This document shows, one piece after another, positions 1 through 6,394 of a stretch of 7,743 bases of DNA; the stretch's first letter is position 1, and every line of letters begins with the position of its first letter. Made by a program: the position numbers and the translations under genes. Source of the stretch: Hyphomicrobiales bacterium (GTDB lineage: Bacteria > Pseudomonadota > Alphaproteobacteria > Rhizobiales > JAJFHB01); assembly GCA_021775795.1 (NCBI GenBank), contig JAJFHB010000061.1, positions 1-7,743 of the forward strand, written 5' to 3'. The notes under the pieces were generated by a model. That model saw nothing but the letters and a program-made list of their open reading frames with translations. It ran no database searches and was not told the origin of the DNA.

Positions 1-2069
1 TTACCAACAAAGCTGCCCGGGAGATGAAGGACCGTATTGGCACTCTCATCGGTGGTGTCGTTGAAGGCATGCAGTGGCTCGGTACTTTCCACTCAATCGG
101 CGCCAAGGTTCTGCGTCGTCATGCAGAGCTTGTGGGCTTGAGATCAGATTTCTCCATTCTCGATACTGACGACCAGATCCGACTGCTTAAGCAGTTGATA
201 CAGGCCCGCGAAATTGATGAGAAACGCTGGCCGGCCCGGCAGCTGGCTTCCCATATTGATGGCTGGAAGAACCGGGGCCTGACACCAGATCGGGTGCCGG
301 TTGGAGAGGCAGCAGCTTATGGCAACGGCCATGGTGCAACGCTCTATCAGGAATATCAGGAGCGCCTCAAAACCCTCAATGCCGCAGACTTCGGCGATCT
401 GTTGCTCGAGTGCCTGAGATTGTTTCAGGAAAACCCGGACGTTCTCGCCCAGTTCCAGAAAAAATTCGTCTACATGCTGGTCGATGAGTATCAGGATACC
501 AACGTCGCCCAATATCTCTGGCTTCGGCTACTGGCGCAGGGCACCAACAACATCTGCTGTGTCGGTGACGATGATCAGTCAATCTACGGATGGCGTGGCG
601 CAGAAGTTGATAACATTCTGCGCTTCGAAAAGGATTTTCCAGGCGCCCGCATCATTCGCCTGGAACAGAACTACCGCTCAACACCGCACATCCTGTCTGC
701 AGCATCCGGGTTGATCGCCCACAATGAGGGCCGTCTCGGCAAAACGTTACGTACCGATGTCGCTGATGGAGACAAACTCAACGTGCGTTGCGTTTGGGAT
801 GGTGAAGAAGAGGCCCGCGCCATTGGCGAAGACGTTGAACAGCTGCAGATCAAAGGCGGCAACCTCAACAACATGGCAATCCTCGTCCGTGCATCCTTCC
901 AGATGCGGGAGTTCGAAGACCGCTTCATTACGCTTGGGCTGCCTTACCGTGTAATCGGCGGGCCAAAGTTCTACGAACGCTCCGAAGTTCGCGACGCCCT
1001 GGCCTATCTGAAGATCACAGCCCAACCAGACAATGACCTTGCCTTCGAGCGCATAATTAATGTTCCCAAGCGCAGCATTGGTGATGCCTCCGTAAAGAAA
1101 CTGCGTGGACATGCCCGGGCCCAAGGGATCTCGCTTTATCGTGCCTCGCTATCGGTGGTGCAAACGGATGAATTGCCCGCGAAAACACGTAACTCACTTG
1201 AGCGGCTGCTCGAAGACTTCTCGCGCTGGCGCAGTCTGATTGATGGTGTGGCGCACACGGAACTTGCCGAAATCATCCTCGATGAATCCGGCTACACCGC
1301 CATGTGGCAGAACGACAAGTCTCCAGATGCGCCCGGCAGGCTCGACAATCTGAAGGAACTTGTGCGCTCACTCGATGAGTTTGAAAACCTCACAGGCTTT
1401 CTGGAGCATGTCTCACTTGTCATGGATGTCGGCACGGAACAAAGCGACGAAAAAATCAACCTGATGACGCTTCACAGCTCCAAGGGATTGGAGTTTGACA
1501 CCGTATTCCTCCCCGGATGGGAGGAAGGTCTGTTCCCCCATCAACGCGCCCTTGATGAGAGTGGCCGCGCCGGGCTTGAAGAGGAAAGGCGCCTCGCCTA
1601 CGTCGGCATCACCCGCGCCCGCAAGCTCTGCAAGATCAGCTTCGTGCAGAACCGCCGCATTCATAATCTCTGGCAATCAGCCCTGCCATCGCGTTTTCTG
1701 GACGAGTTACCGGAAGCAAATGTTGATGTGGAGGTGGCACAAGCGGGTTATGGAAACTATGGCGGCTTCACGGAAAGCCGTTTTGACAGCCTGGATCCCT
1801 TCTCAAGCACTTATTCCACGCCCGGCTGGCAGCGCGCGCAACGCGGACATTCTGCCGGGTACAAGCCTCAGAGTGGCCCACGCACGATCGAGGGTGAACT
1901 GGTGGCCCGCGAAGATGCTGAGGTCTCGCAGTTTGCCCTTGATGATCGCATCTTTCACCAGAAGTTTGGTTACGGATCAATCGCTGCAATTGATGGTAAT
2001 AAGCTCACCGTTGATTTTGAAAAGGCCGGCCGCAAACGAGTGCTGGAATCTTTTGTCGACAAGACGTAG
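1..2069 (+). CDS. uvrD: UvrD/PcrA-type superfamily 1 DNA helicase, 3' part (N-terminus outside window)
   Basis: ATP-dependent 3'-5' DNA helicase of the UvrD/PcrA/Rep family, which acts in nucleotide excision repair, mismatch repair and removal of proteins from DNA. The reading frame is open to the left edge: the first codons read TNKAAREM, which is helicase motif Ia, so the gene starts upstream and the Walker A motif is not visible; the ATG at 24 is internal. Counting from that ATG: TFHS at 21-24, Walker B/motif II VDEYQDTN at 153-160, motif III GDDDQSIYGWRG at 181-192, motif IV LEQNYR at 213-218, motif V TLHSSKGLEF at 482-491, motif VI RRLAYVGITRAR at 522-533. The C-terminal 40 residues (FHQKFGYGSI onward) are the Tudor-like tail that binds RNA polymerase in PcrA/UvrD. 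All visible motifs are intact. PcrA versus UvrD naming is a matter of convention here; Rep is unlikely because of the Tudor tail. Confidence 0.95.
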   Translation, partial: TNKAAREMKDRIGTLIGGVVEGMQWLGTFHSIGAKVLRRHAELVGLRSDFSILDTDDQIRLLKQLIQAREIDEKRWPARQLASHIDGWKNRGLTPDRVPVGEAAAYGNGHGATLYQEYQERLKTLNAADFGDLLLECLRLFQENPDVLAQFQKKFVYMLVDEYQDTNVAQYLWLRLLAQGTNNICCVGDDDQSIYGWRGAEVDNILRFEKDFPGARIIRLEQNYRSTPHILSAASGLIAHNEGRLGKTLRTDVADGDKLNVRCVWDGEEEARAIGEDVEQLQIKGGNLNNMAILVRASFQMREFEDRFITLGLPYRVIGGPKFYERSEVRDALAYLKITAQPDNDLAFERIINVPKRSIGDASVKKLRGHARAQGISLYRASLSVVQTDELPAKTRNSLERLLEDFSRWRSLIDGVAHTELAEIILDESGYTAMWQNDKSPDAPGRLDNLKELVRSLDEFENLTGFLEHVSLVMDVGTEQSDEKINLMTLHSSKGLEFDTVFLPGWEEGLFPHQRALDESGRAGLEEERRLAYVGITRARKLCKISFVQNRRIHNLWQSALPSRFLDELPEANVDVEVAQAGYGNYGGFTESRFDSLDPFSSTYSTPGWQRAQRGHSAGYKPQSGPRTIEGELVAREDAEVSQFALDDRIFHQKFGYGSIAAIDGNKLTVDFEKAGRKRVLESFVDKT

Positions 2070-2131
2070 CGGCATCGCTCCATACACATATGGACGCTCA
2101 AGAAGCTCAAACGATGTAAGCAAGGAACGGC

Positions 2132-2944
2132 TTACTCCTGTGCCTCTTTGATCACCGCATCAATGGCATTGTAAAGCTCATCCATCGCCTGCAGCTCGGC
2201 TTCATCCACACGAGCGTCCGCATGCACGATGTCGGTCGAAAGATCCCACAGGGCCCGAAGTTCCCATTCGCCTCGCGTGCTGAGCCGTTCGACGGCGCGT
2301 TCCAGCACATCATATGTGGGCACCTGTGCGCTCATCCACTCAACGACGCGCTGGTGGTCATAATTCTCAAACACCTCGGGTCCCAGTTGACGGGCCCGGG
2401 TGCGCACAAAATCTGAAATGAGAGTTTCTTCGCTTTCATCGAAGTGCCTGTCTGCCATGGCAACAAACATCAGAATCCTCAATTCATCGCCAACGAGCCC
2501 CAGCACTTCACGTGTTGCACGCGTTTCGTACTCCGTGTGCAAGCGATCATCCTGCTCGGTCATGCCGATGAAGGGAGCAAAGAAGGCATCGGAATCTTCA
2601 GTTTGGGCGCCCGTGCGGTAATCCCGGATCTGCTGGATACGCTCAAGCGAAAAGGCCCGGAAATCAGTACGAAGGTGGCAGTATCCCCAAAGATAGCGGC
2701 CGTCCGGCGTCTCCACGAGTTTCACGCAATTCACGAGACGCTCAGAAATGTTACCATCGACATCTTCATAGGTTATGCCGATGCTCAGGCCATCCAGCAA
2801 CGGCTCCGGGTCGGGCGCAGCCGCCAACATCATATCATGGGTGTCAGAAAGGCTGCCGCTCTGCGGATGCCGGCCGACATCAACCTGCGGCTCACCGCCC
2901 CCAAAGGAACGAAGCTTATTCCTGAGCTCTTCGAATATGGTCAC
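2132..2944 (-). CDS. WYL domain plus TerB-like domain protein, function unknown
   Basis: A 270-residue, probably cytosolic protein. Residues about 52-110 look like a WYL domain: I-T-Y-E at 57-60, a hydrophobic strand with G-R-Y-L-W-G-Y-C at 82-89, then D-F-R-A-F at 94-98 and L-E-R-I at 100-103, matching the family's pattern of ligand-binding arginines. Residues about 147-265 look like a TerB-like helical domain: the acidic signature A-D-x3-D-E-x-E occurs twice, at 164-172 and 242-250. WYL domains sense ligands, often nucleic acid or nucleotides, and usually follow a winged helix; none is present, as only about 50 polar residues precede the WYL. TerB domains occur in tellurite/stress-response proteins. 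The start is GTG at 2944 because a strong ribosome-binding site precedes it; the frame stays open upstream to 3178 but that part is antisense to prmA. It converges on the helicase gene (62-bp gap) and diverges from prmA. Domain calls are from pattern recognition; the biological role is not known to me. Confidence 0.85.
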   Translation of the reverse strand: MTIFEELRNKLRSFGGGEPQVDVGRHPQSGSLSDTHDMMLAAAPDPEPLLDGLSIGITYEDVDGNISERLVNCVKLVETPDGRYLWGYCHLRTDFRAFSLERIQQIRDYRTGAQTEDSDAFFAPFIGMTEQDDRLHTEYETRATREVLGLVGDELRILMFVAMADRHFDESEETLISDFVRTRARQLGPEVFENYDHQRVVEWMSAQVPTYDVLERAVERLSTRGEWELRALWDLSTDIVHADARVDEAELQAMDELYNAIDAVIKEAQE

Positions 2945-2947
2945 CAA

Positions 2948-2956
2948 CCCCTCCCC
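2948..2956 (-). promoter_or_regulatory. Strong ribosome-binding site fixing the GTG start of the WYL-TerB gene
   Basis: On the minus strand this reads GGGGAGGGG; its GGAGG core lies five bases before the GTG at 2944-2942. It is the strongest Shine-Dalgarno sequence in the window and decides the start at residue VTIFEELR rather than any of the upstream in-frame ATG codons, which would make the protein overlap prmA. Confidence 0.75.
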
Positions 2957-2958
2957 AG

Positions 2959-2986
2959 CTTGTCTTTTTGTGCCTGCCACTATAGC
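2959..2986 (+). promoter_or_regulatory. Candidate prmA promoter, with a -10 region usable on both strands
   Basis: In the 82-bp gap between the divergent WYL-TerB and prmA genes there is CTTGTC at 2959-2964 (one mismatch to the alphaproteobacterial -35 CTTGAC) and TATAGC at 2981-2986, separated by 16 bases. The hexamer CTATAG at 2980-2985 is its own reverse complement, so the minus strand also has a -10-like TATAGT (2984-2979) for the WYL-TerB gene; its -35 is poor (TTGCTT at 19 bases or TTATCA at 15 bases). Placement is by eye; no transcription start is known. Confidence 0.35.
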
Positions 2987-3026
2987 AGACACACAGCAAT
3001 GATAAGCAAACTCGATCGCAAAGCAT

Positions 3027-3920
3027 ATGACGGTTGATCTCGGAATAAAGATAATTGTGACGGAGTTCCCGCCAGACACTGAAGACGCGGTGTGCGAAGC
3101 GTTTGAGTCGGACGACAACATGGCGGTATCGGCTACCGCCATCACCGTGCCAGCAAATTCGGACGGCCGCGTTTCCATTGAATTTTATTGCAACGCAACA
3201 ATAGACGAGGAAACGGCCCGGGCACGTCTGACGGCTGCAATCGGCGCTGACCTCGCTGCGGCCGTTGAGATGACGATAGAAGAGATTGAAAATCGCGACT
3301 GGGTGGCGGAATCTCAGGCTGGTCTGACACCTATTGAGGCGGGTCGCTTTTTTGTGCACGGCGCACACGACAGGCACTTGCGACCGTTAAACGCTCACAC
3401 GATTGAATTGGAAGCGGGACAGGCATTCGGCACCGGTCATCATGGCACAACGAAGGGATGCCTTTTGGCCCTGGACGCGGAGTTGAAGCGGCACACGCCG
3501 CGCCGGGTGCTCGATGTCGGTTGCGGCTCCGGCATTCTGGCTATCGCTGCGGCAATGGCGATCAAGTCTGTTGTTGTTGCCAGCGACATTGACCCCATCG
3601 CCATAAAGGTGGCGCAGGAAAACGCCCGCAAGAACAACGTGCAGGGTTTTGTGCGGACAAGTGTCGCGGCCGGCACAGGGCACCGGAGTATTCAGGAAAT
3701 GGCGCCCTATAACATTGTTTTTGCAAATATTTTGGCGCGACCCCTTATCGCCCTGGCCCCGGATATCCGGTCCGTTCTGGCTAAAGGAGGCCGCGCCATT
3801 TTGTCTGGTTTGACACCTGCCCAGGAGGCGGGTGTCACCGCTGCCTACCGGCTTCAGGGACTGCACCTCGAACGGCGCTTTGAACTGGAAGACTGGTCGA
3901 CGCTAGTAGTGAGGCGTTAG
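3027..3920 (+). CDS. prmA: Ribosomal protein L11 methyltransferase PrmA
   Basis: S-adenosylmethionine-dependent enzyme that trimethylates ribosomal protein L11 at several amino groups in the cytosol. The 297-residue length is normal for the family. The N-terminal third (about 1-100) is the variable L11-recognition domain. Then come the family signature A-F-G-T-G-H-H-G-T-T at 133-142, the SAM-binding motif I V-L-D-V-G-C-G-S-G at 161-169, the acidic loop S-D-I-D-P at 186-190 that binds the ribose, and N-I-V-F-A-N-I-L-A-R-P-L at 229-240, the family's catalytic-site NIL motif. The start ATG at 3027 has only a weak Shine-Dalgarno sequence, but gives a standard N-terminus. It is divergent from the WYL-TerB gene and ends one base before the stop of the DUF1127 gene on the other strand, so it appears monocistronic. 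The enzyme is dispensable in E. coli, so its neighbours say little about its role. Confidence 0.97.
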   Translation: MTVDLGIKIIVTEFPPDTEDAVCEAFESDDNMAVSATAITVPANSDGRVSIEFYCNATIDEETARARLTAAIGADLAAAVEMTIEEIENRDWVAESQAGLTPIEAGRFFVHGAHDRHLRPLNAHTIELEAGQAFGTGHHGTTKGCLLALDAELKRHTPRRVLDVGCGSGILAIAAAMAIKSVVVASDIDPIAIKVAQENARKNNVQGFVRTSVAAGTGHRSIQEMAPYNIVFANILARPLIALAPDIRSVLAKGGRAILSGLTPAQEAGVTAAYRLQGLHLERRFELEDWSTLVVRR

Positions 3921-3921
3921 C

Positions 3922-4143
3922 CTAGTTCTGGTGGCGAATGCCCCGGACGAAATCGTGAATGTCAGAGCGTGACAGCCCGATATCTGTAAGCTGACGGTCA
4001 TCCATCGAGTGAAGGTGACGCTCCGCAGCACGTGTCTGATGGCTCTTGGCGATCCAACCGGCAATACGAGTAAAGACGGACAAGGAACCCTTCAGCGAAG
4101 GTGCACCGTGACCCGTGGTAGTTCCATATGCAGCGTGGCTCAT
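3922..4143 (-). CDS. DUF1127 (YjiS-like) small protein
   Basis: A 73-residue protein. The arginine-rich DUF1127 domain covers about residues 28-70 and includes the hallmark helix-turn segment L-x-x-M-D-D-R-Q-L-x-D-I-G-L-S-R-S-D-I at 44-62. The first 27 residues are a polar, glycine/serine-containing extension with no signal peptide. Small DUF1127 proteins are abundant in alphaproteobacteria; studied examples in Rhodobacter and Agrobacterium bind RNA or affect phosphate and carbon metabolism and stress responses, so a post-transcriptional regulatory role is possible but is inference here. The start is well set: AGGAGA lies six bases before the ATG. Its stop codon (3924-3922) lies one base from the prmA stop, leaving no room for separate terminators. 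The long upstream gap suggests a regulated promoter. Confidence 0.9.
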   Translation of the reverse strand: MSHAAYGTTTGHGAPSLKGSLSVFTRIAGWIAKSHQTRAAERHLHSMDDRQLTDIGLSRSDIHDFVRGIRHQN

Positions 4144-4240
4144 GGTATTCTCCTGGCGTTACAAGGTTTTGAATCTGTCCGCTTTGCGGTGTTCATCGGG
4201 GCATTACCCGTGTCCTGCGAGGCGTCAGCGTTGAGGCGGT

Positions 4241-4268
4241 ATATAGACTTCCTGTGGCGCCAAAGAAG
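4241..4268 (-). promoter_or_regulatory. Candidate promoter of the DUF1127 gene
   Basis: On the minus strand CTATAT (4246-4241) matches the alphaproteobacterial -10 consensus exactly. The hexamer 16 bases upstream, CTTCTT (4268-4263), matches the CTTGAC -35 only in its first three bases, so an activator may be needed. The transcript leader would be about 90 bases. The 17-bp palindrome at 4278-4294 is centred roughly 50 bases upstream of the implied transcription start, an activator-like position. Confidence 0.35.
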
Positions 4269-4277
4269 CGGCATTAT

Positions 4278-4294
4278 TGCATTGCAGCAATGCA
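4278..4294. promoter_or_regulatory. 17-bp perfect palindrome (8-base arms), likely operator
   Basis: TGCATTGC-A-GCAATGCA is a perfect inverted repeat with a single central base. It sits in a cluster of GCATT/GCAT units at 4271, 4279, 4292 and 4301. The one-base centre rules out an RNA hairpin of full length and favours binding by a dimeric protein. It lies between the divergent DUF1127 and aminopeptidase P genes and could serve either. The binding protein is unknown; the spacing does not fit the LysR T-N11-A rule. Confidence 0.5.
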
Positions 4295-4330
4295 TTTAGT
4301 GCATGCCACAATTCATAATCTGGAAATAAT

Positions 4331-4427
4331 TTTGCAGGGCTCTTTGCCGGCCCGGCGAAAACCCTCTAAGCTCGCAGAACGACGCAGTTTTCATCGGCGT
4401 TAGGTGCGGGATGGGCGGCCCTGCAAA
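4331..4427. repeat. Long-range inverted repeat with 10-bp perfect arms, possible leader RNA structure
   Basis: TTTGCAGGGC at 4331-4340 is exactly complementary to GCCCTGCAAA at 4418-4427, enclosing 77 bases. In RNA the arms would form a 10-bp closing stem, with one further U-G wobble pair inside. The enclosed part includes a small GC-rich hairpin (GCCG-GCC-CGGC, 4346-4356). It lies 58 bases before the aminopeptidase P start, so it could shape that leader or belong to a small RNA. I do not recognise a known riboswitch or RNA family. Confidence 0.4.
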
Positions 4428-4485
4428 CTGATGATTTCGTGCACGCATTCACGCGAATTGCCTCATTCAGGGAACTCAAAGCCGC

Positions 4486-6348
4486 ATGTTCCAGATTTTT
4501 GAAGACCATCAAGGTTCAGCAAGGTCCACCGTCCGGGTCGCCCGCCTGCGGGAAGAACTATCACGCCAGGCGCTCGACGGTTTTGTCGTGCCCCGTTCAG
4601 ACGAACATCAAGGAGAGTATGTTGCCGCCTATGCAGAGCGGTTGAGTTGGCTTACCGGCTTCGATGGCTCGGCAGGCAGTGCTCTTCTCATGCGCGATAA
4701 GGGGGCGATATTTGTTGACGGGCGCTATACGCTTCAAGCCCGCGAGCAGGTCGACACAGCTATATTCGAGCCCCACAACGTGGCCGACTGTCCGCCGGAC
4801 AAGTGGATATCAGAGAATGTCCGCGTAGGTCAGCGCATCGGTTTTGACCCTTGGCTGCACACAGTCAATCAGATCAAGCGGCTGCAGAAAGCCTGTAAAC
4901 AGGCAAGAATTGAACTTGTTTCCGTCTCGAAGAATCCGATCGATGCGGTGTGGGCAGATCAGCCTGCACTTCCGCGACACCAGATCATTATGCATCAGAT
5001 TCAGTATGCCGGTGAGCATGCCCGCACGAAACTGGCAAAACTGTCTGAAGCCCTGACCAAGGCACAGGCCGATACGACCGTACTCACGGCACCCGATTCA
5101 ACCGCCTGGGCATTCAACATCCGTGGCTCGGATGTGTCCCACACACCCATTTGCCTGGCCTTTGCCATTCTTCACGCAGAGGCAAAACCAGAGCTTTTTA
5201 TTGCTCAGGAGAAAATTGACGAAACGGTTCGGGATTATCTGGAAGACCTCGTCATTCTGCGCGAGCCTTCTGAGCTTCTTGGCGCACTTCGTGAGCTTGG
5301 CACCTCTCATAAGCGCGTATTGATTGATCCAGCGGTAGTTTCCCAGGCCATTGCCGATACGCTTAGCAAGGCAGGCGCCCAACTCGTCAATGGACCGGAT
5401 TTGTGCCTCCTGCCGAAGGCCCGCAAGAATGAAACTGAGGTTGAGGGGACCCGCGCAGCACATGAGCGTGACGCGGTTGCGTTATGCCGCTTCCTTTCCT
5501 GGTTTGATCGTGAGGCGCCGAAAGGACGTCTTGATGAAATCAAGGCCGCAAAGGAACTTGAACTGTTCCGCACCGAAACCGGCAAGCTGCGTGACATAAG
5601 TTTTTCGACGATTTCCGGATGGGCGGCAAATGGAGCCATCGTCCACTACCGGGTCACGGAAGCCTCAAACCAGAAAATTACCGGCAACGGATTGTATCTG
5701 GTCGATTCCGGCGCTCAGTACTTCGACGGCACCACTGATATTACGCGTACCATCGCCGTTGGACAGCCGAGCAGCGAGATGAAAGACCGCTTTACACGCG
5801 TCCTGCGGGGCCACATTGCCATTGCCACAGCACGCTTTCCGACGGGAACAAGCGGCTCACAACTGGACGCCCTGGCCCGCAGGCCCCTATGGGATGTCGG
5901 CCTCGACTTTGATCATGGCACCGGCCATGGCGTTGGCAGCTATCTATCCGTGCACGAGGGCCCGCAGCGCATCTCCAAGGCCGGCAGCATTCCCCTTGAA
6001 CCCGGCATGATCATTTCGAACGAGCCCGGCTACTACAAGGAGGGCGAATACGGTATTCGCATTGAAAATCTGCTGCTCGTGCGCGAACCCACACTTGAAG
6101 CTGAAGAAGAACGCGAAATGATGCGTTTCGAGACACTGTCCTGGGCCCCAATTGATCTGTCACTCGTCGACGCTTCAATGATGCTGCCCGACGAAGTCCA
6201 ATGGCTCGATGACTATCATGAGAAAGTCTGGGAAGTTGTGAGCCCAAGATTGCGTGAAAAGGACCGTAAATGGCTGGAGCGCGCAACAAAGCCAATCAAT
6301 GCAAAGGCGCGGAAAAAGAACAAGGAAGGTGGCGGCTGGTTCAGCTAG
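4486..6348 (+). CDS. pepP: Xaa-Pro aminopeptidase (aminopeptidase P, family M24B, long form)
   Basis: Cytosolic dimanganese peptidase that removes an N-terminal residue preceding proline. The 620-residue, three-domain architecture resembles eukaryotic XPNPEP1 more than the shorter E. coli PepP: two creatinase-like N-terminal domains (about 10-310), the pita-bread catalytic M24 domain (about 320-535) and the short M24 C-terminal domain (about 545-610). By alignment with XPNPEP1 the metal ligands are D407 and D418 (VDSGAQYFDGTTD), H481 (GTGHGVG), E513 (NEPGYY) and E527 (GIRIEN); the catalytic histidines are H387 (IVHYR) and H490 (VHEGP). All are present, so the enzyme should be active. The end carries a basic tail (KARKKNK) beyond the usual finish. 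The ATG at 4486 gives the MFQ-F start common in Rhizobiales homologues; AGGGAA lies 11 bases upstream. It diverges from the DUF1127 gene and converges on the LysR gene with a 46-bp gap that shows no clear terminator. Confidence 0.95.
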   Translation: MFQIFEDHQGSARSTVRVARLREELSRQALDGFVVPRSDEHQGEYVAAYAERLSWLTGFDGSAGSALLMRDKGAIFVDGRYTLQAREQVDTAIFEPHNVADCPPDKWISENVRVGQRIGFDPWLHTVNQIKRLQKACKQARIELVSVSKNPIDAVWADQPALPRHQIIMHQIQYAGEHARTKLAKLSEALTKAQADTTVLTAPDSTAWAFNIRGSDVSHTPICLAFAILHAEAKPELFIAQEKIDETVRDYLEDLVILREPSELLGALRELGTSHKRVLIDPAVVSQAIADTLSKAGAQLVNGPDLCLLPKARKNETEVEGTRAAHERDAVALCRFLSWFDREAPKGRLDEIKAAKELELFRTETGKLRDISFSTISGWAANGAIVHYRVTEASNQKITGNGLYLVDSGAQYFDGTTDITRTIAVGQPSSEMKDRFTRVLRGHIAIATARFPTGTSGSQLDALARRPLWDVGLDFDHGTGHGVGSYLSVHEGPQRISKAGSIPLEPGMIISNEPGYYKEGEYGIRIENLLLVREPTLEAEEEREMMRFETLSWAPIDLSLVDASMMLPDEVQWLDDYHEKVWEVVSPRLREKDRKWLERATKPINAKARKKNKEGGGWFS

Positions 6349-6394
6349 ATCGCTTCACCAGAAGTACGCCAACCCAAGGCAACGCCCAACAACA

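Larger units (their letters stand above)
4144..4485. other. 342-bp gene-free regulatory gap between divergent DUF1127 and aminopeptidase P genes
   Basis: No convincing coding sequence lies here. The gap must hold the promoters of both flanking genes. From left to right it contains a possible minus-strand promoter (4241-4268), a GCATT-repeat cluster with a 17-bp palindrome (4271-4306), a -10-like CATAAT on the plus strand at 4314-4319, a sigma-54-like match at 4321-4336, and a long-range 10-bp inverted repeat (4331-4340 and 4418-4427). The last 60 bases before the aminopeptidase start show only the ribosome-binding site AGGGAA, 11 bases from the ATG. Confidence 0.7.

Noticed and set aside
2116..2135. 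Hairpin GTAAGC-N8-GCTTAC as a terminator between the helicase and WYL-TerB genes
   Set aside because: The stem has only six pairs, overlaps the WYL-TerB stop codon and is not followed by a T-run on either strand.
1495..2151. 218-residue plus-strand open frame overlapping the end of the helicase gene
   Set aside because: It lies in another frame of the clearly coding helicase and has low-complexity S/R/P-rich composition typical of a shadow frame.
2132..2944. Tellurite-resistance or phage-defence island, suggested by TerB and WYL domains
   Set aside because: No other ter genes, nucleases or defence genes are nearby; the neighbours are housekeeping genes.
2444..3037. 197-residue plus-strand open frame across the WYL-TerB gene
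   Set aside because: It is antisense to a gene with recognisable domains, and its own product resembles nothing I know.
2945..3178. N-terminal extension of the WYL-TerB protein to 348 residues from an upstream ATG
   Set aside because: The extra part runs antisense through prmA and has no WYL or TerB relation, and the GTG at 2944 has a very strong ribosome-binding site.
4331..4427. Signal recognition particle (4.5S) RNA gene, suggested by the 97-nt length and closed stem
   Set aside because: The conserved GGAAGCAGCC-type apical loop is absent.
4439..4645. 68-residue open frame overlapping the aminopeptidase P start as a possible leader peptide
   Set aside because: It overlaps more than 150 bases of the real gene in another frame, and there is no good ribosome-binding site before it.
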